From Salidesulfovibrio brasiliensis JCM 12178 (lineage in GTDB: Bacteria > Desulfobacterota > Desulfovibrionia > Desulfovibrionales > Desulfovibrionaceae), in contig NZ_BBCB01000022.1 in the NCBI RefSeq assembly GCF_001311825.1, positions 1 through 40,548 on the forward strand: a stretch of DNA of 40,548 nucleotides, in the 5' to 3' direction. This document shows positions 26,926 to 36,270 of this stretch, piece by piece. Position 1 is the stretch's first letter. Every line of letters begins with the position of its first letter. The notes under the pieces are model-generated. The model ran no database searches and was not told where the DNA came from. It saw only the letters and a list, made by a program, of their open reading frames with translations. Position numbers and translations under genes: made by a program.

Positions 26926-28133
26926 TGTCGCACCTCCCCGTCAGGCGACTTGGCGGCAGCCTGACGCCTCGCCAGCCCGGTCTCGGAAAATTCGCGACAC
27001 CGCTTTTCCCAGATGGCGCCTTCCATCTCGCCCTTCCAGACAAGCTGGGGGTCGAGCTGCGCTATGAGCGTGTCGGAAACGGTGCTGAAGAGCAGATAGC
27101 CCGCCTGCTGGAGGCGCTTTGCGGAACGAAGCAGCATGGCCGCTTCCCTGCGGAGTTCTTCCCCGCTGAATTCCGTGGACACGAGGGCCACGTTCTCGAA
27201 ACGAACACGGGATGCGAGGTAGAGGAAGAGTTCCCTGTCATTCGCGTCGATGTCCGGGGTGGTGGTCAGCCCTCCCAGCCGGTCCTGCCGGATGGTGACC
27301 TCGGCCAGCCTGTCGCGCGGGGGGCGAAGCACGCCCCGCAGCTTGGGCAGACCGTTCACGCCCTCGGCGAGGAAGTAGTAATCCAGATAGCCGTTCGCTT
27401 CCAGAAAGTATTGCAGCCATCGGGTCTGGCTTTCGTCGTTATCGAGAATCAGCAGGGTGTATTCGGTCCACACGCGGTTGGTGACGGCCTGAAGGAACGC
27501 CTCCACCGGGATGTTGCGCAGACCGTGCATGACCGGCACCAGCTCGCGGTGGTAGATGTCGCGCACGTCGATGGTCAGCGTGGTCGGCTCGTACGTGAGG
27601 GACGCAAACCGTGAATAGGGCAGCCTGTGCTCTGCGTAGACCTCCGCGCCGAGGGCCATGTCCGGATGGGCGGGAGTGGTCCCCGTCAGCGTGGCCCGAT
27701 CGGGATGGGCCCGCATCCACGCGAAGACGCCGGCATCGTAGACAAAGACGTTGCCGTATCCTTCGTTGATGGCCGCCTGTGCGGCCTGATAGGCCCGGAT
27801 GCAGGTGGGGTCGTTGCAGTAGATGACCAGCGGAGCCGTGCCGTCCGGGGCGCGCAGTCTGCCGAGGCGGGAAAGGAAGTCGTCTCCCCACGGCAGCAGC
27901 ACGGCCTTGTTGATGCTCGCCACCTCGTTTTCGAACCGTGTGCGCACGTCCACGATGATGGCCTCTCGGTATTGCCTCGCGAGATCCTCTGTTTCGATGA
28001 AGGGAACGTGCGGGAAAAAGGGGCGCAGGGGAAAGTCGTCCTGCGCCGTGACAATGCCCGGCGCAGCGAGAATGAAGAGCAGCATGGCCGCGAAAACGGC
28101 CTTTGTCCGCATAAGTGGCGCGAAGAAACGCAT
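26922..28133 (-). CDS. Exported tandem rhodanese-domain protein
   Basis: A 403-residue protein with a signal peptide (residues about 1-30, ending near VTAQD). Two rhodanese-like domains follow. The first (about 45-150) has IIVDVRTRFENEV and the loop VIYCNDPTCIRA, with a cysteine in the catalytic place. The second (about 190-280) has TIDVRDIYHREL but LILDNDESQTR where the cysteine should be, so it is probably inactive. A third region has no clear match. It should act in the periplasm, possibly on persulfide or thiosulfate-type sulfur or as a redox sensor. It begins a chain of overlapping genes with the binding protein and phosphatase. The start ATG has GAGAGGGGTG upstream. Confidence 0.85.
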   Translation of the reverse strand: MRFFAPLMRTKAVFAAMLLFILAAPGIVTAQDDFPLRPFFPHVPFIETEDLARQYREAIIVDVRTRFENEVASINKAVLLPWGDDFLSRLGRLRAPDGTAPLVIYCNDPTCIRAYQAAQAAINEGYGNVFVYDAGVFAWMRAHPDRATLTGTTPAHPDMALGAEVYAEHRLPYSRFASLTYEPTTLTIDVRDIYHRELVPVMHGLRNIPVEAFLQAVTNRVWTEYTLLILDNDESQTRWLQYFLEANGYLDYYFLAEGVNGLPKLRGVLRPPRDRLAEVTIRQDRLGGLTTTPDIDANDRELFLYLASRVRFENVALVSTEFSGEELRREAAMLLRSAKRLQQAGYLLFSTVSDTLIAQLDPQLVWKGEMEGAIWEKRCREFSETGLARRQAAAKSPDGEVRQ

Positions 28134-28195
28134 GGCGAAAACACCCCTCTCAACTTAGTGCAATCACTACACGTCTCAATAGCTCTTGTCCACAA

Positions 28196-28693
28196 TCAGC
28201 TCAGGCTGGCGAGGAACATGTCGAAGACCGATGCCACCGTCCCGGCCTTTCCGGCAAGGCGATGGTCTCCTTCAATGGCCATCAGGGACGCGCCGTGCAG
28301 CCGCGCGAAACGGATGGAGTTGTCAATGGGCACGACGTCGTCCTTCCAGCCGTGGACCACCTGAACGGCGGCGGGCAGGCGGTCGAACATGTGGGTCCCG
28401 TATCCGGGCAGATAGAGCGCCGGTGCCACCAGAAAGAGTCCGGCCACGTCCGCGCCCATGGAGGCGACGAGGCTCGCGTACCCGCCCATGCTGGACCCTG
28501 CCAGCACCGAGGGCCTGCGGTCGGCGAGCAGGGTTTTCAGCCGCTCCGCTCGTTCGTCCGGGTCCACCGTGTCGGTGTAGTCGAGCACTTCGAATTCGTA
28601 TCCCCGGGCCTTGGCGGTTTCGGCAAGCATCCGGCTCTTGGTGCCCCAAGGGGTTGCGTCCTTTCCGTGTGACCAGATCACGAGTCGTTTCAT
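28196..28693 (-). CDS. Alpha/beta hydrolase (YqiA-like esterase)
   Basis: A 165-residue alpha/beta hydrolase. The nucleophile elbow is GSSMGGYASL (Ser about 70), the acid is in HGWKDDVVP (about 115), and the histidine is in GDHRLAG (about 142). Small size and the opening LVIWSHGKDATPWGTKSR fit the YqiA/RBBP9-type esterase group. The substrate is unknown. The start is ATG at 28693 behind GAGGAGACTGAC. It is the last gene of the kinase group to its right, 26 nt after the stop of the hybrid kinase. Confidence 0.85.
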   Translation of the reverse strand: MKRLVIWSHGKDATPWGTKSRMLAETAKARGYEFEVLDYTDTVDPDERAERLKTLLADRRPSVLAGSSMGGYASLVASMGADVAGLFLVAPALYLPGYGTHMFDRLPAAVQVVHGWKDDVVPIDNSIRFARLHGASLMAIEGDHRLAGKAGTVASVFDMFLASLS

Positions 28694-28719
28694 GTCAGTC
28701 TCCTCGTCGGTTGTACGGG

Positions 28720-31026
28720 TTACTCGGCGAGCTCATCCAGTGCTTTTTCCAGTTCGGGGAGCAGACGCTTCACGGCGTCAAAGTCGTCTTTGCGGGCAGC
28801 CTCGTGCAGCTCGGCCGTGGAGGTGTCGAGGCCGGAAAAGCCGAAGGCGGTCGCCTCGCCGCGCAGCTTGTGAAGATAGTTTCGCAGACAGTCCATCCTG
28901 CCCTCGAGAGCGTCCGGTTTGCATTCGGCCAGCTGGCGGCGCATGCTCGCGATGAATTGCGGGGCTATGGCCGCGATCTCCGGCGGGATTTCCGCCTTGG
29001 GCGGCGCTGTGGCCGTGTCCTCTTCCCGGCGAACGCACATGCTTCGGATCGCGTCGAGGAGCTGGGTCTTGAGGACGGGTTTGGCCAGATGCATGTCGGC
29101 CCCGCTGTCGATGCAGCGGCGGGCTTCCTTGGCCAGCGCGTGCGCGGTCATGGCGAGAATCGGCGTTCTCTCTCGATCGTTTTCCCGCTCGAAGGCCCTG
29201 ATCCGGCGCATGGCCGTGAAGCCGTCCATGACCGGCATCTGCACGTCCATGATGACCATGTCGAATTCCTTCTCCATGTATGCGTCGAGGCCCTCTTGCC
29301 CGTTGACGGTCTTGGTCAGCGTGCAGGGGGTGTCCTTGAGATAGGTCTCCACAACGAAGGTGTTGTACTCGGAGTCTTCCACCAGCAGGATTCGGCAGGC
29401 TGGCATGTCCATTTCTATGTCCACAGGGCCGACCGCTTCGAGTTCTACCGTGCTGGCCTCCAGCGGTATGGTGAAGAAGAAGGTGGTGCCTTTGTCCTGG
29501 CTGCTTTCCGCCCAGATTTTCCCGCCCATGAGTTCAACGATCTTGCGGCAGATGGAGAGGCCGAGGCCCGTGCCGCCGTACTGGCGGGTAGTGGAGCCGT
29601 CCGCCTGCGTGAAAGATTCGAAGATGGTTTCGAGCTTCTGCGCGGGGATGCCTATGCCGGTGTCGCTGATGGACACGAGCATGGTGCTGGCGTTGCGGTC
29701 CACGGGTTCGGCCGCGATTTCCACGGAGCCCTTGTGGGTGAACTTGATGGCGTTGTCCAGCAGGTTGGTGAGCACCTGCCCCAGACGGACCGGGTCGCCG
29801 CTGATGACCGGAGGCAGTTTGGGTGAGATGTGGGAACTGATGCCGATGCCTTTTTTCAGGGCCTTGTTGTTGGCCTGCGCCACGGCCTGCTCAAAGATGC
29901 TTCTGAGCGAGAAGTCGATGCGTTCCAGCTCCATGCGTCCAGACTCCACCCGCGAGAGGTCGAGGATGTCGTCGATGATTGTCAGAAGCGACTCGCCCGC
30001 GTTGCGCAGGATCTGGATGTACTGCTGCTGGGTGTCGTCGAGCCCGGTGTCGGAGAGCCCTTCGGCCATGCCGATGATGGCGTTCATGGGCGTTCGTATC
30101 TCGTGGCTCATCCCGGCGAGGAATTCGCTTTTGGCCTTGTTGGCCGTCTCGGCCTGAAGGCGGGCCTCACTGGCGTCGAGCAGGGCGTTGTTGAGGGACT
30201 CGTTCTTGTTTTCCAGCTCAAGTGTGCGCTCTTTGACCTCCGCCTCAAGCGTGGCGGACTGGTTGCGCAGCTTCACGTTGGCTTCCCGCAGGCTCTCGAT
30301 GAGCGAGATGAGCGAGAGGCGCATGTCCTCCAGCGCCTGAGCCAGTTCGTCGATTTCGTCCGTGCCGCTGGACTTGATGGGGGTGTTGGTGTTCCCGTCC
30401 GCAATGGCGCGCGCCGTGGTCGCCAGCGAGGTCAGGCGCAGGAAGATGTTGCGTCTGGTGAAGAGGAAGCTGGTGAACAGGATTGCCGCCAGAATGAAGA
30501 GCGCCAGCACAAGGGATATGAGCGAGTTGACGATGATCTCGTGCCGTATGCTTTCCAGCGTCACCGCGATGCGGAAGGTGCCGATCCATTCGGAAAACTT
30601 GCTGATCTCCACACTGCGGGTCAGAAACCCGGAGTCTCTGGTGAAGTCGTGGAAGCTCATGCCCTTGTGCTGCGGGCTGGTTCGCTCGATGATGTTTCGC
30701 TCATCGGTGATGACGCTGACATAGACCACGCTGTCATCGAGGAAAAGCGCGTCCACGAAGTCGCGGATCGAGTCGTAGTCCACCTGCCAGACCGAGGTGG
30801 TCAGGCTGGTCTTGGCAAGCCTGCTCAGACCTTCGATGCGTGCCTCGAGCTGTTCCTGCAGCCGGATGACGTTGACCGCGACGTAGGTCAGGGAAAAGAG
30901 CAGAAGGATGACGCTGACGCTGAGCGTCTGCACCTTGTAGAAGCGCTTGCTCAGCTCCCCGGCTTCAGGGCGCTTCTTGCGGTTGGGCGGCAGGGCGTCG
31001 ATGAGTTTTCGCAGTAGGTTCGTCAT
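28720..31026 (-). CDS. Membrane hybrid histidine kinase with HAMP, receiver and Hpt domains
   Basis: A 768-residue intact kinase. TM1 (about 34-54), an extracytoplasmic domain (about 55-165), TM2 (about 167-190), HAMP (about 190-245), a coiled coil (about 250-300), HisKA with [10 protein letters not shown] (His 308), HATPase_c ([27 protein letters not shown]), a receiver (LLVEDSEYN, Asp 594 in [16 protein letters not shown]) and a C-terminal Hpt domain with [10 protein letters not shown] (His 719). It thus carries the whole His-Asp-His relay inside one protein and resembles ArcB/BarA architecture. The final response regulator may be one of the REC proteins encoded just upstream. Confidence 0.94.
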   Translation of the reverse strand: MTNLLRKLIDALPPNRKKRPEAGELSKRFYKVQTLSVSVILLLFSLTYVAVNVIRLQEQLEARIEGLSRLAKTSLTTSVWQVDYDSIRDFVDALFLDDSVVYVSVITDERNIIERTSPQHKGMSFHDFTRDSGFLTRSVEISKFSEWIGTFRIAVTLESIRHEIIVNSLISLVLALFILAAILFTSFLFTRRNIFLRLTSLATTARAIADGNTNTPIKSSGTDEIDELAQALEDMRLSLISLIESLREANVKLRNQSATLEAEVKERTLELENKNESLNNALLDASEARLQAETANKAKSEFLAGMSHEIRTPMNAIIGMAEGLSDTGLDDTQQQYIQILRNAGESLLTIIDDILDLSRVESGRMELERIDFSLRSIFEQAVAQANNKALKKGIGISSHISPKLPPVISGDPVRLGQVLTNLLDNAIKFTHKGSVEIAAEPVDRNASTMLVSISDTGIGIPAQKLETIFESFTQADGSTTRQYGGTGLGLSICRKIVELMGGKIWAESSQDKGTTFFFTIPLEASTVELEAVGPVDIEMDMPACRILLVEDSEYNTFVVETYLKDTPCTLTKTVNGQEGLDAYMEKEFDMVIMDVQMPVMDGFTAMRRIRAFERENDRERTPILAMTAHALAKEARRCIDSGADMHLAKPVLKTQLLDAIRSMCVRREEDTATAPPKAEIPPEIAAIAPQFIASMRRQLAECKPDALEGRMDCLRNYLHKLRGEATAFGFSGLDTSTAELHEAARKDDFDAVKRLLPELEKALDELAE

Positions 31027-31086
31027 GGTGTGGTGCTGCCGTGGCGATCCGGTGGCAAAGGCGTACCGGAAGGATTGAGCGTCCGA

Positions 31087-32218
31087 CTATTCCTTTTCAT
31101 CCCTGTCCAGCGGGATGCGAACGTGAATGGGTTCCTTGATGCTGTTGTTGCGTGCGAAGTTTCTGAGCCGTAACAGGCTGACCTCGTTGAATTCCTGTCC
31201 TTTTGCCATAAGCAGTACGCCGTCCGGGGTGGTCACGTCCATGGCAAGGAACATGCCCGGCCTGAGGTCATTGAAGGGCAGACTTCTGGGAAGGAACCCT
31301 TCTTCAATAAAGATGACATGTTCCAGTGCGTCGAGCAGGTGAGGGTCGTAGCAGCCCTCGTCCTTACGAAGCTTCTCGATGCTGTCTTCCTTGCCGAGGC
31401 CGCTTCGTTCCAGTGCGTCGTAATCGTTTGCCAGCCGCAACAGCCGGGCACCGGGAGGTTGCTCCGGGTTTTCGTCCAGCCGGTCGTCCTGCGCCGAGAC
31501 GATGGCGATGATATCGTTCATGCGCGGGATGTTGGAAAGCAGTCCGCTGGCGATGGCGGAGTGCATGGCCAGCATTTGCTCCTCTTCCGGCGAGAGGGGC
31601 TGGTTGGTGAATTTCTTTGTCAGTATGTCCGGGTCTACCGAGACGTAGCCGACCATGGAGAGCATGGAGGCAAGCTCGAAACGCCACGGGTTTTCCAGTC
31701 CGGCCTGCTTGGCGGTCTTGATGACCAGATGCTTGATGCGCTCGGCCCGGCCGAAGGCTTCGGGGTTGATGAGCGCGAGGATGTCGGTGAGCAGTTTGAC
31801 GCTGCCGCGCAGGGTGCCGCGCAGCAGTTCCTTTTCGGCCGTGACGAGTCGGTACTGCTTGAGCCCTGCATCGACAGTCTTGATGAGCGTTTCGGTGTCG
31901 CATGGTTTGGTCAGGAAGCGGAAGACGCTCCCTTCGTTCACGGCCGAGATGGCGGAATCCAGATCGGCGTGGCCGGTCAGGATGATGCGCACGGTGTCCG
32001 GCGAGTGTTTCTTGACCATGGACAAGAGGTTGATGCCGTCGATCTCCGGCATCTTGAGGTCGCTTACCACCACGCAAAAGGGCCTTCCTTGGTTATCATG
32101 GAGAGCGCCTCGCGCGGGCCGTTGGCGAGGTTGAGGTTGAAGCGCCTGCCGAGCTCCGGCGAAAGCTGGCCAGAATGTTCGGTTCGTCGTCGACAAACAG
32201 GATGGAGTTACTGCTCAT
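31087..32218 (-). CDS. Response regulator: REC plus degenerate HD-GYP domain, with two one-base frameshifts
   Basis: About 377 residues when repaired. The start is ATG at 32218 (MSSNSILFVDDEPNIL) with GAGGTAAAGAAGC upstream, and it overlaps the HDOD gene by 11 nt. Two bases are missing, near 32151-32155 and 32080-32084; restoring them gives FRRSLGRRFNLNLANGPREAL and then PFCVVVSDLKMPEIDG with the phospho-Asp. The C-terminal part has the size and layout of HD-GYP (RpfG-like), but the HDIGK place reads LSMVGY and the GYP loop is not recognisable, so cyclic di-GMP hydrolysis is unlikely. A later NDYDALERSG and a final VTTPDGVLLMAKGQE region fit the family. It probably acts by protein contact. 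Confidence 0.82.
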
Positions 32219-33424
32219 GCTTCTTTACCTCGTTGATTACGTCCTTGCAGACCGCTTCCCAGTCGCCAATCCTGTCGGCATAGCCGCAGGCCTTGAGAAA
32301 AGAGAGATCAAGTGGTCGTTCCGCAGCGTTTTGTATGTTCAGGAGCTTGTACTCGAAACAGTCTGCTGCGTGAACTGCGGCGAGCATGGGAAAGCCGTCC
32401 TGCTTGTACGCTTCCGGGTGGTTGTGAAAGGCGATGGCCTCGATGACGCACCGATCCACTCCCCAAAGGCCGAGCAGATAGGCGCCCACTTCGCCGTGCG
32501 TCGCGTCCAGCAGCCGCTCCTCAACGTCGTGTACCTGTATTCCGCCAGCCTTGGCCGCGCGCAGAATCTCCTCATACTGTTTGGGGACCTGCGTGCTCAT
32601 GATCAGTTTGCCCATGTCGTGCAGCATCCCGGCAATGGAGCACTGGTCCTTTGCCTGCTGGGATGCGCCTTCTGCTTCGGCAATGGCTTCGCATAGCTTG
32701 GAGACCATGAGGCTGTGGCGCATGAAGCCCTCCATGTCGAAGCTCGGGGCGGCGTTTTCGGGCGAATAGGATGAAAACAGGTGGCCGCTGAGCACCAGCC
32801 CCTTGACCACTTCGACGCCAAGCAGGCTGACCGCCTGTGCGGGCGTATTGATCTTGCGGAAAAAGCCGAAAAAGGACGAGTTTATCATCTTGAGGATCAT
32901 GGCGGTCATGCCCACGTCTTCGGCGATGATGTCGCCCACGGCCTCAAGGGATGAGCCGGGCGCGTCTATTTCGTTGACTATCCGGTTATAGAGGTCAGGC
33001 ATGCTTGGGAGCGTCTCGACACTTGATACCGCAGCTTGATGCGCGGGTTGTTGAGCAGCCTGCGCAGCCTGTAGGCCTCCTTGAGGGTCTGGAGAAGCTG
33101 CTCCGAGGAACAGGGCTTGCTCAGAAACTGGTGAGCGGGTTTGACCGACTTCATGACCATGTTCTGTTCTGAGTGGCCGGAAAGAACGATGCGCACCGTT
33201 TCCGGACTGAGCTCCTGAACCTTGGTCAGAAGTTCCGCGCCGTCCATGCCGGGCATCCGCATGTCGCTGACAACCAGATCGTATTCCTTTTTCCCGACCA
33301 GTTCGAGAGCTTCGGCCCCGCCGGGGGCAAAGTCCATCTCCCATTCGTCCCGAATACTCCTGAGCATGCGGCGCAGGCCGTTCAGAACGTTTTTTTCATC
33401 GTCGACGAAAAGAACCCGCTTCAT
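32208..33424 (-). CDS. Response regulator: REC-HDOD protein, with one-base frameshift
   Basis: About 405 residues when repaired. The receiver (about 1-120) has LFVDDEKNV, phospho-Asp about 54 in VVSDMRMPGMDG, and FLSKP. The HDOD domain follows (LPSMPDLYNRIVNEIDAPG, ILKMINSSFFGFFRKINTP, SIAGMLHDMGKLI), with an HD pair in LHDMGK still present, then a C-terminal region with IEAIAFHNHPEA. The frame is lost at about 33021-33032 between the domains, where one base is missing. HDOD proteins often act as signalling scaffolds. The ATG overlaps the stop of the REC-PAS kinase gene (ATGA), which points to a partner pair. Confidence 0.85.
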
Positions 33425-35876
33425 GCGCTCACCTCCCCGCCAGCCTGCGATACGGGCAGGGTTATGCGGAAGGTCGTTCCCTTGCCGACTTCGGTCTCGA
33501 TGTCGATGCTGCCTGAATGGCGGTCCACCACGGCGCTGTGCACGAGGGCCAGTCCCTGACCGGTCCCGCGGCCCACTTCCTTGGTGGTGAAGAACGGGTT
33601 GAAGACTTTCTCCAGATTCTCGGCGGCGATGCCGGAACCGTTGTCCGACACGGCCAGTTCGACAAACCCGTTCAGCTTCTTCGTGCTGATGGTGATGGTG
33701 CCCTTTTCCGGGTTCTCCGAACCGAAGACGTCCGTGACCGCGTGTGCCGCGTTGATCAGCAGGTTCAGGATTATCAGGTTCATGTCGGATGGGTCACAGA
33801 CCACCTGCGGAAGGTCCGGGGCGAGGTCCGTGTGGACCTCGGCCGAATACTTCCACTCGTTTCTTGCAACGATGACGGTGTTTTTCACGGCGGAGTTGAT
33901 GTCGTAGGGGATCATCTCCTCGTTGCCGGGGTGCGAGAACTGTTTCATGCTGCGGACGATCTCCGCCACCCGGTCGACCCCTTCCAGCGACTGCTCGATG
34001 GCTTGGGGAATCTCCTGCGTCAGGAAGGGGTAGTCGCGGTCCTCAATGGTCTCCCGGACCTTGTGCAGCGGCTCGGGGAGCTTGTCGAGGCTCTCGGCCA
34101 CGGCATCGACCATTGCGAAGAGATCGTTGGCCGCCCCCTTGAGAAAGCGGATGTTGTCTCCAACGTACTGGATGGGCGTGTTGATCTCGTGAGCCACGCC
34201 CGAGGCAAGCTGCCCGAGGGATTCGAGCCGTTGGGCGATGGAGAGCTGCTGCTCGAGAACCTTGCGCCTTGAGATGTCGTTGAGGACCATGACCATGCAC
34301 TGGCGGCCGTGCCGCATGGTGATGAAGGCGTTCTTGCGCACCGGGATGACCAGCCCGTCCTTTCGGGTCAGGCGAACTTCGGTCTCATGCCATTCACGGA
34401 TGGGTTCCTCCCGACAGCGGCGGCACTCCGAGCACGCCATTCTCGGACAGACCATCTCGGTAAGGGTCGCGCCCACCAGCGTGTTCGCGCTCTCTTCCAG
34501 AAGAGCTTCCGCCACCGGGTTGAGGTCCACGATGACGTCGTTCTCCATGTCCACCACGACATAGGCCGCCTCAAGACCCACAAGCATTTCGCGCACGAGG
34601 TTGAGGTCCTCCTGCAGCGAGCGGCGGCGGGTCTCGGACTCGGTCTGGTCCACGATAATGCCCACGATGCCCTTCGGCATGTCGGACCGGGGGCCGAAGA
34701 CCGCCTTGTGGAAGGCGAGGTGAACCATTTTGCCGGAACTGGTCGGCATGCCCTTGGCAAAAGACTGGGTCCGTCGCCTCCCGGTAAGAAGGGCCTGATC
34801 GCTGGCTTCGAAGGAGTGTGCGGTCTGCTCGGGCATCAGGGCGTGGACGGTCTTGCCGATGATATCCTCTTGCGTGATGCCGAAAAGATCGGTCAGGGCG
34901 CTGTTGCAGCCAAGGAAAACGCCGTGGGCGTCCTTGACGTATACCGGACAGGGAAAATCTTCCAGAAGGCTTTCGGTGACAGCCGAGAAGGGCGCCGCCT
35001 CAGGGCAGCCGGTGTCTTCCGCAGGTGCAAACGGCTGGTGTCCGCAGAGGGCTTCGCGCAGGTTGTCGAGTCTGCGGCTGTCGTCCGGATCGAGGGTGCC
35101 GCGCTGCTCCTCCTCGGCGATGGTGATGTTCCAGTAGGCCGTGACATCGGTGACACACATGAGGACGCAGGGTGCCCCCTGCAGCATGATGGTGGTGCCC
35201 CGGACGCCGCCCGGAAGGTGGTGCCATCGCTGCGGTGCCCGATGCTTTGCACGGAGAAGCCCACGCTGCTGTCAAGGTGGCTGGCGATCTCGGCGCTCAG
35301 GTCCTCTCCGTCCCTGCCGAGGATCGAGGAAAGCCCTTTGCCGAGCAGGGAGTCGCGGTCCTGCAGGAATTGCACGCAGGCCGAGTCGTTTGCTTCCACC
35401 ACCCGCCAGTCCATGTCCAGCGTGATGATGCCGGTTGCCACCGCTTCAATGATGTCGCGGTATTCTTCCTTGCGCTGCTCCAGCGCCATGCGCTGGCGGT
35501 GCAACTCCGCGAAAACGCCGACCTTGGCCTTGAGGATGGTAGGGGATATGGGCTTGTAGAGAAAGTCCACCGCGCCCATTTCGTAGGCTTGGCGCACTGC
35601 TTCCTCGTCCTGCGACGCGGCGGTGATGAAGATCACGGGGACGAGTGTCGGGGCGAGCTCCTCGCGGATGCGGGTAGCCGCCTCGATGCCGTTCATGCCC
35701 GGCATCATGAGGTCCATGAGCACGAGGGAGACTTCGCGGCTGCGGACGACCCGCAGCGCCTCGTCGCCGGAAAAGGCGCTGATGAGGTTGAGATCCATTT
35801 CGCGCAGGGCCTTTTCAATGACCGCGTGCGTGAGCTTTTGGTCGTCCACAAGCAGGACGTTCGGGCGCTGGTTCAT
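33421..35876 (-). CDS. REC-PAS-PAS-PAS histidine kinase, with one-base frameshift
   Basis: About 818 residues when repaired, with no TM segment. An N-terminal receiver (LLVDDQKLTH, phospho-Asp 55 in LMDLMMPGMNG, FLYKP) is followed by PAS domains near 140-255, 300-410 and 430-540, HisKA with VAHEINTPIQ (His about 563), and HATPase_c (LLINAAHAV, DNGSGI, GTGQGLAL). This order is that of a kinase that is itself the target of an upstream phosphodonor. The third PAS has a Cys-rich stretch, CPRMACSECRRC (four cysteines, about 477-488). The frame is lost near 35204-35211, and the protein resumes with VRGTTIMLQGAPCVLM. It is coupled to the REC-HDOD gene. Confidence 0.88.
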
Positions 35877-35888
35877 CGCTGCATCTCC

Positions 35889-36200
35889 CTAGAATGTCAT
35901 GAGTTCCGACAGCAGCGCCTCGTACACTGCCCGGGCCTTGTCCGGTTCGGAGTCGATGGTTTGCTCGATGCGCAGAGCCTGTCCGGCATGGTCGGGCAGC
36001 CCCATGTTCATGAGGTTGCCCTTGAGCGCGTGCGCGGCGTCCTTGATCCGGGCGGGGTCAGCGCCTTCCGTGAATGCGGCTGTCAGGTCGGTCAGGCTGT
36101 CGTCGAGCGTCGCCTCGGCCGCGGCCACCAGCTCCTCCACGTCTTCCGGGCCGAGCTGAAATTCCCTTTCGTAGTAATGCTGCGTCTTGTCTCTAAGCAT
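35889..36200 (-). CDS. Stand-alone Hpt phosphotransfer protein
   Basis: A 103-residue helical protein with an Hpt signature, DAAHALKGNLMNMG (phospho-His 57). It should carry phosphoryl groups between receiver domains of the surrounding kinases, for example from the hybrid kinase upstream to the receiver of the next gene. It is 12 nt before the REC-PAS kinase start in the same direction, so cotranslation is likely. GGAG lies 7 nt before the ATG at 36200. Confidence 0.88.
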   Translation of the reverse strand: MLRDKTQHYYEREFQLGPEDVEELVAAAEATLDDSLTDLTAAFTEGADPARIKDAAHALKGNLMNMGLPDHAGQALRIEQTIDSEPDKARAVYEALLSELMTF

Positions 36201-36270
36201 CTTTGCTCCGGGTGGTGCATGGTTTGCGTGAAAGACTACATGCTCAAGCGATGAGCCGATATGATATTCT

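Noticed and set aside
28186-29826. A 546-codon plus-strand open frame opposite the esterase and kinase
   Set aside because: It is antisense to an intact kinase with full motifs, Arg-rich at its start, and has no ribosome binding site or family match.
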